Source: an uncultured Desulfosarcina sp. (GTDB lineage: Bacteria > Desulfobacterota > Desulfobacteria > Desulfobacterales > Desulfosarcinaceae). From it: a stretch of DNA of 64,000 nt. The notes below the pieces were generated by a model. It saw nothing but the letters and a program-made list of their open reading frames with translations. It ran no database searches and had not been told where the DNA came from. The stretch covers positions 6,386,001-6,450,000 of the forward strand of contig NZ_OY764190.1 of NCBI RefSeq assembly GCF_963668215.1, written 5' to 3'. A program made the translations under genes and the position numbers. Positions within the stretch are counted from its first letter, which is position 1. Every line of letters begins with the position of its first letter. Below, in pieces: positions 8,429-16,991 of this stretch.

Positions 8429-9949
8429 ATGATGCCCAACCAAAACACACTCAAGTATGCACTGCCTGGATTGATGATCGCCGCCTTCGTTCTGGGATTC
8501 CTGCCTTTGCTGCAAAAAATGGCCATTCGCTGGGACAGTGGCGACAACAGCTACTGCTATCTGATGGTGCCGCTGTTTCTTTACCTGTGCTGGGAAAAGA
8601 AGAACGAATTCCATTTCGGGCAATTCTCCTGGAGCCTGTGGGGGCTGGTGCCCGTACTGCTTTCCATTCTTGTGATGATCGCCGGCGAACTGGGCTCCAT
8701 GGAAACCCTGCTCTACATCGGCATCTGGGGCTGCGCCGTCGGCATTATGTTCATTCTGTATGGGCTGCGCCTGCGGCAATTGCTTTTTCCCCTATTGATC
8801 CTGGCCTTCATCGTTCCTATGCCGCCCTTCGTCAACCGCCTGCTGACCTTCAACCTCAAGCTGGCGGCCAGCAGCCTGTCCGTGGCCCTGCTGAGGATTG
8901 CCGGGGTTTCGGTTTTGCAGGACGGTAACATCATCGACCTGGGCATCACCCAGTTGCAAGTGGTGGATGCGTGCAGCGGCCTGCGCTATTTCGTGCCGCT
9001 GATTCTCATGGCCCTGCTCTTCGGCTATTTCTACTGCAAACGGCTGTGGCAGAAAATCGTGCTGCTGCTCGTCGTACCGCCGCTGTCCATCGTGGTCAAC
9101 GGCCTGCGCATCTTCGCCACCGGCATGCTGCACGTATGGGGCCGGCCCGAACTGGCCGAAAATTTCTTCCATGATTTTTCCGGCTGGATCGTGTTCATGT
9201 TTGCCGGTGCCGTCCTGTTCGGCGTTTCTATGATCCTGAAACGGTTCGGAGCTGCATCCGATGCGGAACCAGTCGGCGATGCCGGCGGGCGAGTTGTCAA
9301 GCCCATGATTCCGGCGGCCGTAACCATCGTGCTTTGCCTGCTCTTCGTCGGGTCCGGCTATGCCTTGCAATCCCTGCCCTCGGCAGCCAACCTGCCGGCA
9401 CGCAAATCCTTCGATTCCTTTCCCATGCGGATCGGCGACTGGCAGGCCAAGCGCTCCTATTTGAGTGAAGATATTCTCAACAGCCTGTGGGCCGACGATT
9501 ACATCACCGCCACCTACTTCCGGGACGACCTTCCCAACAGCATCCAACTGCTGATCCCCTTCTACGAATACCAGGGGACCCGCCACACGGCCCACGCGCC
9601 CCAGTCGTGCATGCTTGGCGGTGGATGGGCCATGATCGGCAGCCGCGACCACACATTCCAAACAGAAAATGGAAAGCTCCTCACCCTGCGCACTGCCATC
9701 TGGCAAAAAGGCGACACGCGCCTGTTGGGAAGCTACTTTTTCTTTCAGCGCGGCCGGGTGATCGTCAGCCCCTGGATGAACAAGTACTGGCTGATGATCG
9801 ATGCCTTCACCCAGCGACGCACCGACGGTGCCCTGGTACGGGTGGAGATGACGCTTGCTCCGAACCAGTCCCGGGAAGAGGCTTACCGGATTCTGGAGGA
9901 ATTCGTGAAACGGGTGTTTGCGGTGCTGCCGGAGTATGTTCCTCTTTGA
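8429..9949 (+). CDS. xrtD: exosortase with C-terminal EpsI domain, XrtD-like
   Basis: A 506-residue fusion. Residues 1 to about 275 are a polytopic transpeptidase-like exosortase. The catalytic cysteine sits in VVDACSGLRYF, the arginine in VVNGLRIFATG and the histidine in ENFFHDFSGW. The rest, after about residue 310, is an EpsI domain with HAPQSCMLGGGW. Exosortases cut PEP-CTERM-type tails and pass the protein to an envelope acceptor. The single-chain exosortase-EpsI form together with VPxPA tails on five proteins at 43.5-53.8 kb fits exosortase D, the VPLPA-CTERM enzyme. Two ATGs in tandem are possible starts. The next genes belong to the polysaccharide system usually linked to exosortases. 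Confidence 0.87.
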   Translation: MMPNQNTLKYALPGLMIAAFVLGFLPLLQKMAIRWDSGDNSYCYLMVPLFLYLCWEKKNEFHFGQFSWSLWGLVPVLLSILVMIAGELGSMETLLYIGIWGCAVGIMFILYGLRLRQLLFPLLILAFIVPMPPFVNRLLTFNLKLAASSLSVALLRIAGVSVLQDGNIIDLGITQLQVVDACSGLRYFVPLILMALLFGYFYCKRLWQKIVLLLVVPPLSIVVNGLRIFATGMLHVWGRPELAENFFHDFSGWIVFMFAGAVLFGVSMILKRFGAASDAEPVGDAGGRVVKPMIPAAVTIVLCLLFVGSGYALQSLPSAANLPARKSFDSFPMRIGDWQAKRSYLSEDILNSLWADDYITATYFRDDLPNSIQLLIPFYEYQGTRHTAHAPQSCMLGGGWAMIGSRDHTFQTENGKLLTLRTAIWQKGDTRLLGSYFFFQRGRVIVSPWMNKYWLMIDAFTQRRTDGALVRVEMTLAPNQSREEAYRILEEFVKRVFAVLPEYVPL

Positions 9950-10038
9950 CGTTTGGATCGTGGAGCGTTTGGATCGTATAACGTTTGGCGCATTAACGAC
10001 CTCAACGATCATAACGTTTCCAACGCTCTCAACGAATA
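9950..10038 (+). repeat. left arm of four-helix-bundle cassette 1 (AACG words)
   Basis: The array starts at the exosortase stop codon. It begins with CGTTTGGATCG words in one orientation and switches near 9992 to the complementary words (CTCAACGATC, AACGTTTCCAACG). It is thus itself an imperfect palindrome. Its outer part is complementary to the right arm at 10426-10511, so the gene between them is framed by inverted repeats. Confidence 0.75.
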
Positions 10039-10048
10039 ACGCAATCAC

Positions 10049-10423
10049 ATGACAATAAAACGTTTCGAAGATTTGGAATGTTGGCAGCAGGCAAGGGAAC
10101 TTGTCAACATGGTTTATCGGGCTGTAAACGCGAACCCCGATTTTCAGAAAGATTTTCGCTTCAACGGTCAATTCACCGGGGCTGCAATATCGGTAATGAA
10201 TAACATCGCCGAGGGCTGGGCCAGTCAATCGAATGCTGAATTTATACGATTCCTGACCTACTCAAGACGTTCCGCAGCCGAAACCCAAAATTGCGCATAC
10301 ATTGCAATCGATCAGAAATACATTAACCATCAGCAGTTTGAAGCCATATACAATCAGGGATTAAAAACCATCCAGATCATCGACGGTCTTCTCAGATATC
10401 TAAGAAAACAGAAAAATCAATGA
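10049..10423 (+). CDS. four-helix bundle protein (S23/IVP family)
   Basis: A 124-residue small helical protein of the family first known from intervening sequences of 23S rRNA genes. It has the characteristic start (RFEDLECWQQARELVNMVY), the central FNGQFTGAAISVMNNIAEGW and the following EFIRFLTYSRRSAAE. The family forms four-helix bundles that oligomerise; no enzymatic role is established. It sits alone between the exosortase and the priming transferase, with word-array inverted repeats on both sides. This looks like an inserted cassette rather than a part of the polysaccharide pathway. A second member is at 15297-15641. Confidence 0.88.
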   Translation: MTIKRFEDLECWQQARELVNMVYRAVNANPDFQKDFRFNGQFTGAAISVMNNIAEGWASQSNAEFIRFLTYSRRSAAETQNCAYIAIDQKYINHQQFEAIYNQGLKTIQIIDGLLRYLRKQKNQ

Positions 10424-10425
10424 GA

Positions 10426-10511
10426 CGTTGAGATCGCAGAAGGTTTACCGCAATCAACGATCCAAACGTTTAACGTTCTCAACGATCTAAACGCTCCTAA
10501 CGCTCCAAACG
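10426..10511 (+). repeat. right arm of four-helix-bundle cassette 1 (AACG words)
   Basis: Consists of variants of AACGATCCAA, AACGTTCTC, AACGATCTAA, AACGCTCCTAA and AACGCTCCAA. Read on the other strand it matches the outer part of the left arm (CGTTTGGAxCGT, GGAGCGTTT, AGATCGT). It ends 8 bp before the start of the next gene. A solo copy of the same words occurs at about 53945-53990. Confidence 0.75.
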
Positions 10512-10519
10512 AAAAATCC

Positions 10520-11920
10520 ATGCTCCAACAACAAGTCGTCATTATCAACAATATTTTTCTTGTCGCCGACGCCATCTGTGTGATCGCAGCGGGGTACCTG
10601 GCCTACTATACCAGCTTTATCTCTTCGGGCGGCGTGGTGCCGATTGATCAGACCCTGTTTTACGCGGCCCTTCTCAGCATGATGTTCATCAACAGCTACA
10701 TGATGGGCAATTTCGGACTGTACGGCGACAAGCGCCCCCAGAGCTACCTGCGCCTGACCTGGAGCATCGTCAAGGCCATCGTCCTGGATTTCGCCTTTCT
10801 CGGGGCAGGATTGTATTTTTACAGCGGGCTGGCCTACTCCCGCGATTTCGTCGGCTATTACGCCCTTTTCACCTTCGGCTTGATCCTGCTCCTACGCATT
10901 GCCGGTCAGCTTTACCTGGACTATCTTTCCCCCAAGGGCTTCAACGTGAACCGGATTCTGATCGTCGGCGACCCGGAGCGAGGCAATTGGGTGAAAGGGA
11001 TTTTCGAAGAGCAATTGAGCTGGGGGCACGAAATCGCCGGTCGGGTCAGCGTGGATCAAGGAAAAGATGCCGGAGAAGTCCTGGGGACGCTCGAAAATCT
11101 TCCCACCCTGCTGAAACAGCACTCCATCGACGAGGTCGTTTTTGCCGTATCCGGTGACCGGGCCGTACGCCTGGAGCCTCACCTGACGTATTGCCGCAAG
11201 ATCGGCATGCCGGTGCGCATCCTGCCGGCCATGTGGCACGAAAACGAGTGCATACTCGCCATGGAGATATGCCAGGGGGTGCCCTTTTTGACCATGCGCA
11301 CCAGCAATTTCAACGCAGCCGGCCTGCTCTACAAGCGAATTTTGGACATCGTCGGCGGACTGGTGGGAACCCTGCTCTTCCTGCTGATGTTTCCGTTTGT
11401 GGCCCTGGCCATCAAGCTGGACTCGCCCGGGCCGGTGCTGTTCCGGCAAAAACGCATGGGCCAGCATGGCCGCGTGTTCGAAGTTCTCAAATTCCGCACC
11501 ATGTGCGCGGATGCCGAAGCAAAAAAATCGGAATTGATGAAGGACAACCAGATGAACGGGGCCATCTTCAAAGTCGAAAAGGACCCCCGCATCACTCGGG
11601 TGGGACGGTTCTTGCGGAAAACCTCCCTTGACGAATTCCCCCAGTTCGTCAATGTGCTTAAAGGCGAAATGAGCCTCGTGGGCACCCGGCCGCCCACGCT
11701 CGAGGAGGTGGAGAAATACCGGCCCGAGCACCTCAAGCGCATTTCGGCCAAACCGGGCATTACTGGCATGTGGCAGGTTTCGGGCCGCAATAAAATCAAG
11801 GACTTCGACAAAATCGTGGAGTTAGATTGCCAGTACCTGGATCACTGGCGGTTTTCGGAAGATCTGAAAATTATTTTCAAAACGGTATTTGTCGTTTTGC
11901 AGCGCAAGGGAGCCATATGA
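10520..11920 (+). CDS. undecaprenyl-phosphate sugar phosphotransferase (priming enzyme)
   Basis: A 466-residue priming glycosyltransferase of the WcaJ/EpsB kind found in exosortase loci. The N-terminal half has four to five membrane segments and a nucleotide-binding-like region (ILIVGDPERGNWV). The C-terminal third is the bacterial sugar transferase domain: LYKRILDIVGG, then DSPGPVLFRQKRMG, FEVLKFRTMCADAE, LRKTSLDEFPQFVNVLKGEM and LVGTRPP, ending with KPGITGMWQVSGR. It loads the first sugar phosphate onto undecaprenyl phosphate at the inner membrane. It follows the four-helix cassette by 8 bp. Confidence 0.93.
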   Translation: MLQQQVVIINNIFLVADAICVIAAGYLAYYTSFISSGGVVPIDQTLFYAALLSMMFINSYMMGNFGLYGDKRPQSYLRLTWSIVKAIVLDFAFLGAGLYFYSGLAYSRDFVGYYALFTFGLILLLRIAGQLYLDYLSPKGFNVNRILIVGDPERGNWVKGIFEEQLSWGHEIAGRVSVDQGKDAGEVLGTLENLPTLLKQHSIDEVVFAVSGDRAVRLEPHLTYCRKIGMPVRILPAMWHENECILAMEICQGVPFLTMRTSNFNAAGLLYKRILDIVGGLVGTLLFLLMFPFVALAIKLDSPGPVLFRQKRMGQHGRVFEVLKFRTMCADAEAKKSELMKDNQMNGAIFKVEKDPRITRVGRFLRKTSLDEFPQFVNVLKGEMSLVGTRPPTLEEVEKYRPEHLKRISAKPGITGMWQVSGRNKIKDFDKIVELDCQYLDHWRFSEDLKIIFKTVFVVLQRKGAI

Positions 11921-12080
11921 AAGCTGAACGTTCAAAGCTCAAAGGATACGGCGGGTAGCTGATCACTCATAGCTGATAGCCACATTAACTGGCTAACGAA
12001 AACCGGTTTTTAAACCAATTGAACGAATCAAACCAACGAACCAACCCAACCAACAAAACCAATCCCAACCCATTTAAGGA
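11921..12080 (+). repeat. intergenic word arrays (AGCTGATAGC and ACCAA families)
   Basis: The gap before the TPR lipoprotein holds CTGATCACTCATAGCTGATA-type words (about 11955-11990). A purine-poor array of ACCAA/AACCAACG variants follows (12010-12080). If translated in frame with the next gene the second array would add an Asn/Thr/Pro-rich leader, but the proper start lies after it at 12091. Confidence 0.7.
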
Positions 12081-12090
12081 AGCTTCAATC

Positions 12091-14490
12091 ATGGTAAAAA
12101 GAGCAGCATCTGTCGTATTGGTATGCCTGTTGACGGCATGGGTTGTCGCCTGCAGCAACCCCGATGAGAAAAAAGTTAAATTCTACAACAAGGGGACATC
12201 GTTTTTCGAGCAGGGCGACTATGTACGGGCGGAACTGGAATTCAAAAACGCTCTGCAAATCGACCCCAAGTACGCCGATGCCTATTACATGCTGGGCAAG
12301 GTCGATCTGAAAAATCAACAGTTCAAGCGAGCCTTCGGGTTTTTCAACAAGGCCGTGGAACTCGATCCGAATCTGCTGGACGCCCAGGTCGAACTGGCCC
12401 GAATCTTCATGGCGGCCAAGGCCCCGGACCGGGCGCGCGAAAAGCTGGACCTGGCTCTTTCCAAAGACCCGCAGCACCGGGGCGCCCGGCAGGTACAGGC
12501 CGCCTTCCTACTCCAGGAAAGAAAAGTGGACGAGGCCAAAGCCATCCTGGATGCCTTATATAAAGAAGGAGACACCGCCCCCGAAACCTACCTGATGCTG
12601 GCAACCATCTACAACCGGGATGAGGACGCCGCTAACATCGAAGCCATGCTCACCGAAGGCATCGAGAAGAATCCCGACGCTCTGAAGTTGCGTCTCATCC
12701 TGGCCAACTACTATCTGAAAGCGGGCCGGCAGGACAAGGCCGAAACCGTCATGCGCGAAATGGTCGGCTATCAGCCGGAAGTTGCCGGCCATCGCCTGGC
12801 CCTGGCCAATTTTTACTGGAATACCGACCAGCAGGACAAAGCCAAGGCCGTCCTTCATGACCTGGCGGTCTTAGAGCCGGACACGGAAGAGAACACGATC
12901 ACCGCCTCCAAATTCTATGTACAAAAAAAGGAAGTGGAACTGGCCGAACAGTTGGTGAAAGCGGGCATCGCCGCCAATCCGAAAAGCTACAAGCTGCGCG
13001 AAGCCATGTCCGACCTCTATCTGCTGCAAAAAGATCCGGACAAGGCCATGGCGATCCTGAAAGAATGCCTGGACCTTTCCAAGGACCCTGCCGATCCGGG
13101 CATCCTGACCGCCAAGACCAAAATGGCCCGTATCTATCTGGCCCAGCGCAAACTCGATCAGGCTGAAATCCTGGTGGATCAGGTGCTCGAAGAAAACGCC
13201 AAGAGCGTCGATGCCAATTTCATCAAAGGTCAACTGCACCTGGCCGGCAAGCGCGGGGCCGATGCCGTGACATCGTTTCGGACGGTGGTGGCCGAAGACC
13301 CGGAAAACGTGAAGGGCCACCTGCTGTTGGGCCAGGCCCATTTGATGAACAAAGACGTCCCGTTGGCCATCGACGCCCTCAACCAGGGGGTCCGTCAGAA
13401 TCCGACGTCCAAGGAACTCCGCCGGGCTCTGGCACGGGTGCATGCGGCCCGGAAAGATTTTTCGGCTGCCGAAGAACAGTTGGTCAAGATCACCGAAATC
13501 GATCCCAAGGACCTTCGAGCCCTGGGCGATCTGGGCGATTTCCGATTGTCCCGTTCACAATATTATGAGGCCGAAAAGCTGTACGAGAAGATTGTCGAGC
13601 AGGCACCCAAAGCACCCGCCGGCTATTTGAAGCTGGCGAGGCTGCATGAGGTCAAGGGAAACCGCGATGCAGCCATCGAGATCCTGGAAAAAGGATATAT
13701 CGAGAATTCCGACTCCATGCCCCTGCTTGCAGCCATAGTGAAAGCCTATACCCTGGAAGGCAAAATCGAGCGTCCGCGCAAATTGTGCGAGGAGAAGATC
13801 GCCGCTTACCCGGACAACGCCTTTACTTACAACTTGCTGGCCCAGGTTCACCTGGCCGCCAAAAATCCCGAGAAAGCCGAGGCCGCCCTTAAAGCGGCGA
13901 TCGAGCGCAGTCCCGAGTGGAACGTTCCCCATGACAACCTGGCCCGACTATATCTATCCCAGGGCAAAACCGACGAAGCTATTAAAAACCTGGAAACCGC
14001 CATTGCCCAGAACGAGAAGAACACGGCGGCCTTCATGACCCTGGCCTTTCTCCATCAGAAAAAGGGCGACTTCGATCGGGCCAAGACGGTTTACGAGAAA
14101 GCCCTGGCCGTGGACCCTGACCGCTGGGCCGCAGCCAACAACCTGGCCTTTTTGCTGGCCGACCATCCCGACAAACCGGCCGACCTGGACCGCGCTCTGG
14201 AACTGGCCGAGAAGGCGGAGCAACTGAAGCCGGATGATCCCACCGTGTTGGACACCATCGGTTGGATTCATCAAAAAAGAGGGGACCATCAGATGGCCAT
14301 CGAGACATTTGAAAAGGCACTCGAGAAAAGCCCGGACACTGGCGTGATCAATTACCATCTAGCCAGGGTGTTGGTCGACAGCGACCGCAAGGATGAAGCC
14401 CGCGAACATTTGACGAAGGCGCTGGCTGACGAACGCGGTTTTCCGGAAAAGGAAGAGGCGGAGGCATTGCTGAAAGAGATAAACAGCTGA
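12091..14490 (+). CDS. prsT: PrsT-like TPR-repeat lipoprotein
   Basis: A 799-residue lipoprotein made almost wholly of tetratricopeptide repeats, matching the large TPR lipoprotein that accompanies exosortase/PEP-CTERM loci. The start at 12091 follows AAGGAAGC. The N-terminus has a signal peptide with lipobox-like WVVAC at about residue 20. Then come about 20 TPR units, many with the A-x-Y-x-L-G/A-x3-L pattern (DYVRAELEFKNALQIDPKYA is the first). It probably sits in the outer membrane facing the periplasm as a scaffold for glycan export or protein sorting. A paralogue of almost the same length is at 59364-61775. Confidence 0.9.
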   Translation: MVKRAASVVLVCLLTAWVVACSNPDEKKVKFYNKGTSFFEQGDYVRAELEFKNALQIDPKYADAYYMLGKVDLKNQQFKRAFGFFNKAVELDPNLLDAQVELARIFMAAKAPDRAREKLDLALSKDPQHRGARQVQAAFLLQERKVDEAKAILDALYKEGDTAPETYLMLATIYNRDEDAANIEAMLTEGIEKNPDALKLRLILANYYLKAGRQDKAETVMREMVGYQPEVAGHRLALANFYWNTDQQDKAKAVLHDLAVLEPDTEENTITASKFYVQKKEVELAEQLVKAGIAANPKSYKLREAMSDLYLLQKDPDKAMAILKECLDLSKDPADPGILTAKTKMARIYLAQRKLDQAEILVDQVLEENAKSVDANFIKGQLHLAGKRGADAVTSFRTVVAEDPENVKGHLLLGQAHLMNKDVPLAIDALNQGVRQNPTSKELRRALARVHAARKDFSAAEEQLVKITEIDPKDLRALGDLGDFRLSRSQYYEAEKLYEKIVEQAPKAPAGYLKLARLHEVKGNRDAAIEILEKGYIENSDSMPLLAAIVKAYTLEGKIERPRKLCEEKIAAYPDNAFTYNLLAQVHLAAKNPEKAEAALKAAIERSPEWNVPHDNLARLYLSQGKTDEAIKNLETAIAQNEKNTAAFMTLAFLHQKKGDFDRAKTVYEKALAVDPDRWAAANNLAFLLADHPDKPADLDRALELAEKAEQLKPDDPTVLDTIGWIHQKRGDHQMAIETFEKALEKSPDTGVINYHLARVLVDSDRKDEAREHLTKALADERGFPEKEEAEALLKEINS

Positions 14491-14602
14491 CAGGTCATAG
14501 CTGGCAGCTTATAGCCGATAGGCAATCAGGATCGATAGCTTGCCGGCTCAACAGATCACCGATCACAGTTCACCGACCACCGATCACCGATCACCGATCA
14601 AA
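14491..14602 (+). repeat. intergenic word arrays (AGCTTATAGCC and CACCGATCA families)
   Basis: Two arrays in series. About 14493-14545 has AGCTGGCAGC, CTTATAGCCGATAGG and GATAGCTTGCC. About 14552-14600 has five near-copies of CACCGATCA/CACCGACCA. The ribosome-binding site of the next gene (AAAGGAG) lies immediately after. Confidence 0.75.
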
Positions 14603-14615
14603 AAAGGAGTTCATC

Positions 14616-15245
14616 GTGGTAAAAAATATATACTGGTTCGGCATTTTGTTTGCCATCGTTGTCGGCCTGGCGCTTTCCGGATGCGCCCATACGGTTTCGA
14701 CGCCCGAGGAGGCTTCGCCGCCCTTGTCGGAGACTATCGTGCAACCCACGCCCGGAGCGCCTTCCGACTACGTCATCGGTGCCGGAGATATTCTTGAGAT
14801 CAGCGTCTGGAAAGATCCGGCCCTGACGCGCCAGGTCGTGGTCTTGCCCGACGGCACCTTCTCGTTCCCACTGGTGGGTCGCGTTACCGCCGCCGGCAAA
14901 ACCGTTAAGGAAATTTCGGCCGCCGTTGAAGCACAACTCACCCGCTATATCCCTGAACCGGACCTCAGCGTGATCGTGCAGCAGGTCAACAGCCAGGTGG
15001 TCTACGTAATCGGCAAGGTTAATCGTCCCGGGCACATTCCCCTCAATCGCAATATCGATGTTCTCCAGGCCCTGTCCATGGCCGGCGGGCTGAATCTGTT
15101 CGCCGACGAGAAAAACATCCGTATTTTCCGCAGGACAGAGAACCAGACCATGGTGATTCCGTTCAACTATAAGGCGGTCACCGAGGAGAACCGGGTGGAA
15201 GAGAATATCTTTTTGCAGCGCGGGGATGTTATTGTCGTTAAATGA
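14616..15245 (+). CDS. polysaccharide export lipoprotein, Wza-like (short form)
   Basis: A 209-residue outer-membrane export protein of the Poly_export family. The GTG start at 14616 is set by AAAGGAG 7 bp upstream. A signal peptide ends in the lipobox LALSGC at about residue 23. The Poly_export domain begins with DYVIGAGDILEISVWKDPAL, followed by VVLPDGTFSFPLVGRV. An SLBB-type segment is near the C-terminus (VYVIGKVNRPGHIPLNR, then VLQALSMAGGL). The short length without a C-terminal membrane helix matches the exosortase-linked version. It forms the outer-membrane exit with the neighbouring chain-length protein and beta-barrel. Confidence 0.92.
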   Translation: MVKNIYWFGILFAIVVGLALSGCAHTVSTPEEASPPLSETIVQPTPGAPSDYVIGAGDILEISVWKDPALTRQVVVLPDGTFSFPLVGRVTAAGKTVKEISAAVEAQLTRYIPEPDLSVIVQQVNSQVVYVIGKVNRPGHIPLNRNIDVLQALSMAGGLNLFADEKNIRIFRRTENQTMVIPFNYKAVTEENRVEENIFLQRGDVIVVK

Positions 15246-15247
15246 TA

Positions 15248-15288
15248 TTGTTTTACGTTTTAGGTTTTACGTTTTAAGTGGGGGGAAG
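15248..15288 (+). repeat. left inverted repeat of four-helix-bundle cassette 2
   Basis: TTTTACGTTTTAGG-type words followed by GTGGGGGGAAG. The reverse complement matches 15645-15690, including the C-rich block next to the gene (CTTCCC against CCTTCCC) and the AAAACCTAAAAC words. Confidence 0.78.
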
Positions 15289-15296
15289 AATCAATC

Positions 15297-15641
15297 ATGG
15301 CATATGGCTCATTTGAGGATTTGGATGTTTGGAAGAGAGGTTGCAGGCTCGCGGTCCGGATATATGAATTGCTAAAGGATTGCAAGGACTTCGGACTGAA
15401 GGACCAAATGACGCGGGCTTCAGTATCCATCCCCTCGAATATCGCGGAAGGTGCGGAAAGAGATTCGAAGGCCGAGTTCATCCGATTCCTCCATATCGCC
15501 AAAGGTTCGGCTGCTGAACTCCGAACGCAAGTATATATCGCAAGAAAGATAGGTATTCTTACCGATGAAGCGCAAAAAGAAATGACCGAAGAACTTAAAA
15601 CGATTTCTTCTAAACTACATTCACTAATCAAGTCTCTTTAA
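15297..15641 (+). CDS. four-helix bundle protein (S23/IVP family)
   Basis: A 114-residue second member of the S23-like family, clearly related to 10049-10423. It has FEDLDVWKRGCRLAVRIYEL at the start, QMTRASVSIPSNIAEG in the middle and KAEFIRFLHIAKGSAAELR after it. It lies between the export lipoprotein and the beta-barrel gene, which are otherwise direct partners. Complementary repeats of about 40 bp lie on each side. The repeat words differ from those around the first copy but the layout is the same. No function in polysaccharide export is implied. Confidence 0.88.
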   Translation: MAYGSFEDLDVWKRGCRLAVRIYELLKDCKDFGLKDQMTRASVSIPSNIAEGAERDSKAEFIRFLHIAKGSAAELRTQVYIARKIGILTDEAQKEMTEELKTISSKLHSLIKSL

Positions 15642-15644
15642 AAT

Positions 15645-15690
15645 GGCCCCTTCCCTTACGTAAAACCTAAAACCTAAAACCTAAAACTTT
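15645..15690 (+). repeat. right inverted repeat of four-helix-bundle cassette 2
   Basis: CCCCTTCCCTTACG followed by four tandem variants of TAAAACC. It is complementary to 15248-15288. It ends 5 bp before the start of the beta-barrel gene, so that gene has no obvious ribosome-binding site of its own. Confidence 0.78.
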
Positions 15691-15695
15691 TTAAT

Positions 15696-16991
15696 ATGTT
15701 AAAAGTAAGTTGGCGGCTCACTCTAATACTTGTTTTTTTGTTCTCATTGCCACTCTCGGCGATTCCCGCCGATTACAAACTCATCACTTCCGTGGCAGGA
15801 ACCTACGAGTATAATGACAACATTTTTTTTGACGACGACAGCGTGATTTCCGACAGCATCTATACCGTCACACCCAAACTGGAATGGGTGCGCAACGGGG
15901 AACGCCTCACGGCCCGGGCCGACGGCAAAGTCGAGTTCTACCGTTACACGGACAACGATGAGCTGGACGATACGGATCAATGGTACAACGCCAGCCTGGG
16001 CTACCGGCTCACGGAACGATGGCAGGTATCCGCCCAGGGGCATGTCAGCGACGACAACCGCCCGGACCGGGACATTGAAACGACGGGTCTGGTGCTGGGC
16101 AACATCCGCCGCAAACGGTCCAATGTGGGCGCATCGGCCAGTTACATGATTTCCGAGATTACCTCCGCAGGATTTTATACGGCATTCAACCGGGAGGATT
16201 TCGACGACCCGGAAACATCCGACCGCAAGGACTACAGCGTGGTTCTGTTCATGAACCGCAGCCTGGAACACTGGCTGGCGCGCACCACCGGCCGTCTCAA
16301 CCTGAGCTATAGCCATTACACGTTCGACCGGGAGTATGATTATGGGAACGATCTGGGCGCTTACGATTTGGTCATCACGATCGACGATGAATACGAGGTG
16401 GACAGTACCTCGCTGACCGCCGGCACGGAGACCGCGCTGACCGAAAAACTCAATCTCACCGTGGATTTGGGTGCCCGTCACTCCCGGTCCAAGCGGGACA
16501 TCGAGCAGACGTACGCCTATTTCCAGGATGCGGACGATCCGTCCACGCTGCTGGGCAGCAATACTTACCCGAACCATGACGATTACGACAGCTTCGGGTT
16601 CGTCGGCAGCCTGGATGCCACCTACAGGGGCGAGCGCAGTTCCTGCACCTTTTCCCTGTCTCACGACCTTCAACCGGTCAGCGGAGACAACGCGACGGTC
16701 AACCGCACGACGGTGCGGCTCAGCGGCAGCCTGCGCCCCCTGGAACGCTTGACGATCAACGGATTTTTGCAGTGGTACCTGAATGTCAGCGATGAAGACG
16801 ATCCCACCCAGGGTGACACCGACGAACAGACCTGGAACGTCGGCGGCGGCCTGCGCTGGGAGTTGAACGACTATTTCGACCTGGCAGCCAATTACGTATA
16901 TACCTGCCAGGATGACCGTGAAGAGGGAACCACGGCGCATCGCAGCAAAATTCTTTTGCAGTTGATCGCCAGCCACGACTGGTTGGAATAG
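15696..16991 (+). CDS. outer-membrane beta-barrel protein of exosortase/EPS locus
   Basis: A 431-residue secreted protein with a signal peptide (LILVFLFSLPLSAIPA, cut near residue 25). Alternating amphipathic strands run throughout, for example WYNASLGYRLTERWQVSAQG and FSLSHDLQPVSG. It starts with GTYEYNDNIFF, a phrase common in the EpsL/PEP-CTERM-associated barrel family. The C-terminal strands end in LLQLIASHDWLE. It is likely the outer-membrane channel or receptor for the polymer. Confidence 0.82.
   Translation: MLKVSWRLTLILVFLFSLPLSAIPADYKLITSVAGTYEYNDNIFFDDDSVISDSIYTVTPKLEWVRNGERLTARADGKVEFYRYTDNDELDDTDQWYNASLGYRLTERWQVSAQGHVSDDNRPDRDIETTGLVLGNIRRKRSNVGASASYMISEITSAGFYTAFNREDFDDPETSDRKDYSVVLFMNRSLEHWLARTTGRLNLSYSHYTFDREYDYGNDLGAYDLVITIDDEYEVDSTSLTAGTETALTEKLNLTVDLGARHSRSKRDIEQTYAYFQDADDPSTLLGSNTYPNHDDYDSFGFVGSLDATYRGERSSCTFSLSHDLQPVSGDNATVNRTTVRLSGSLRPLERLTINGFLQWYLNVSDEDDPTQGDTDEQTWNVGGGLRWELNDYFDLAANYVYTCQDDREEGTTAHRSKILLQLIASHDWLE

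Noticed and set aside
8792..10228. A 478-codon reverse-strand frame
   Set aside because: Antisense to the exosortase gene and running across the repeat arms into the four-helix gene; no motifs.
12019..12090. N-terminal extension of the TPR lipoprotein
   Set aside because: It would translate the ACCAA repeat array and put 24 residues before the signal peptide; ATG 12091 has a proper ribosome-binding site.
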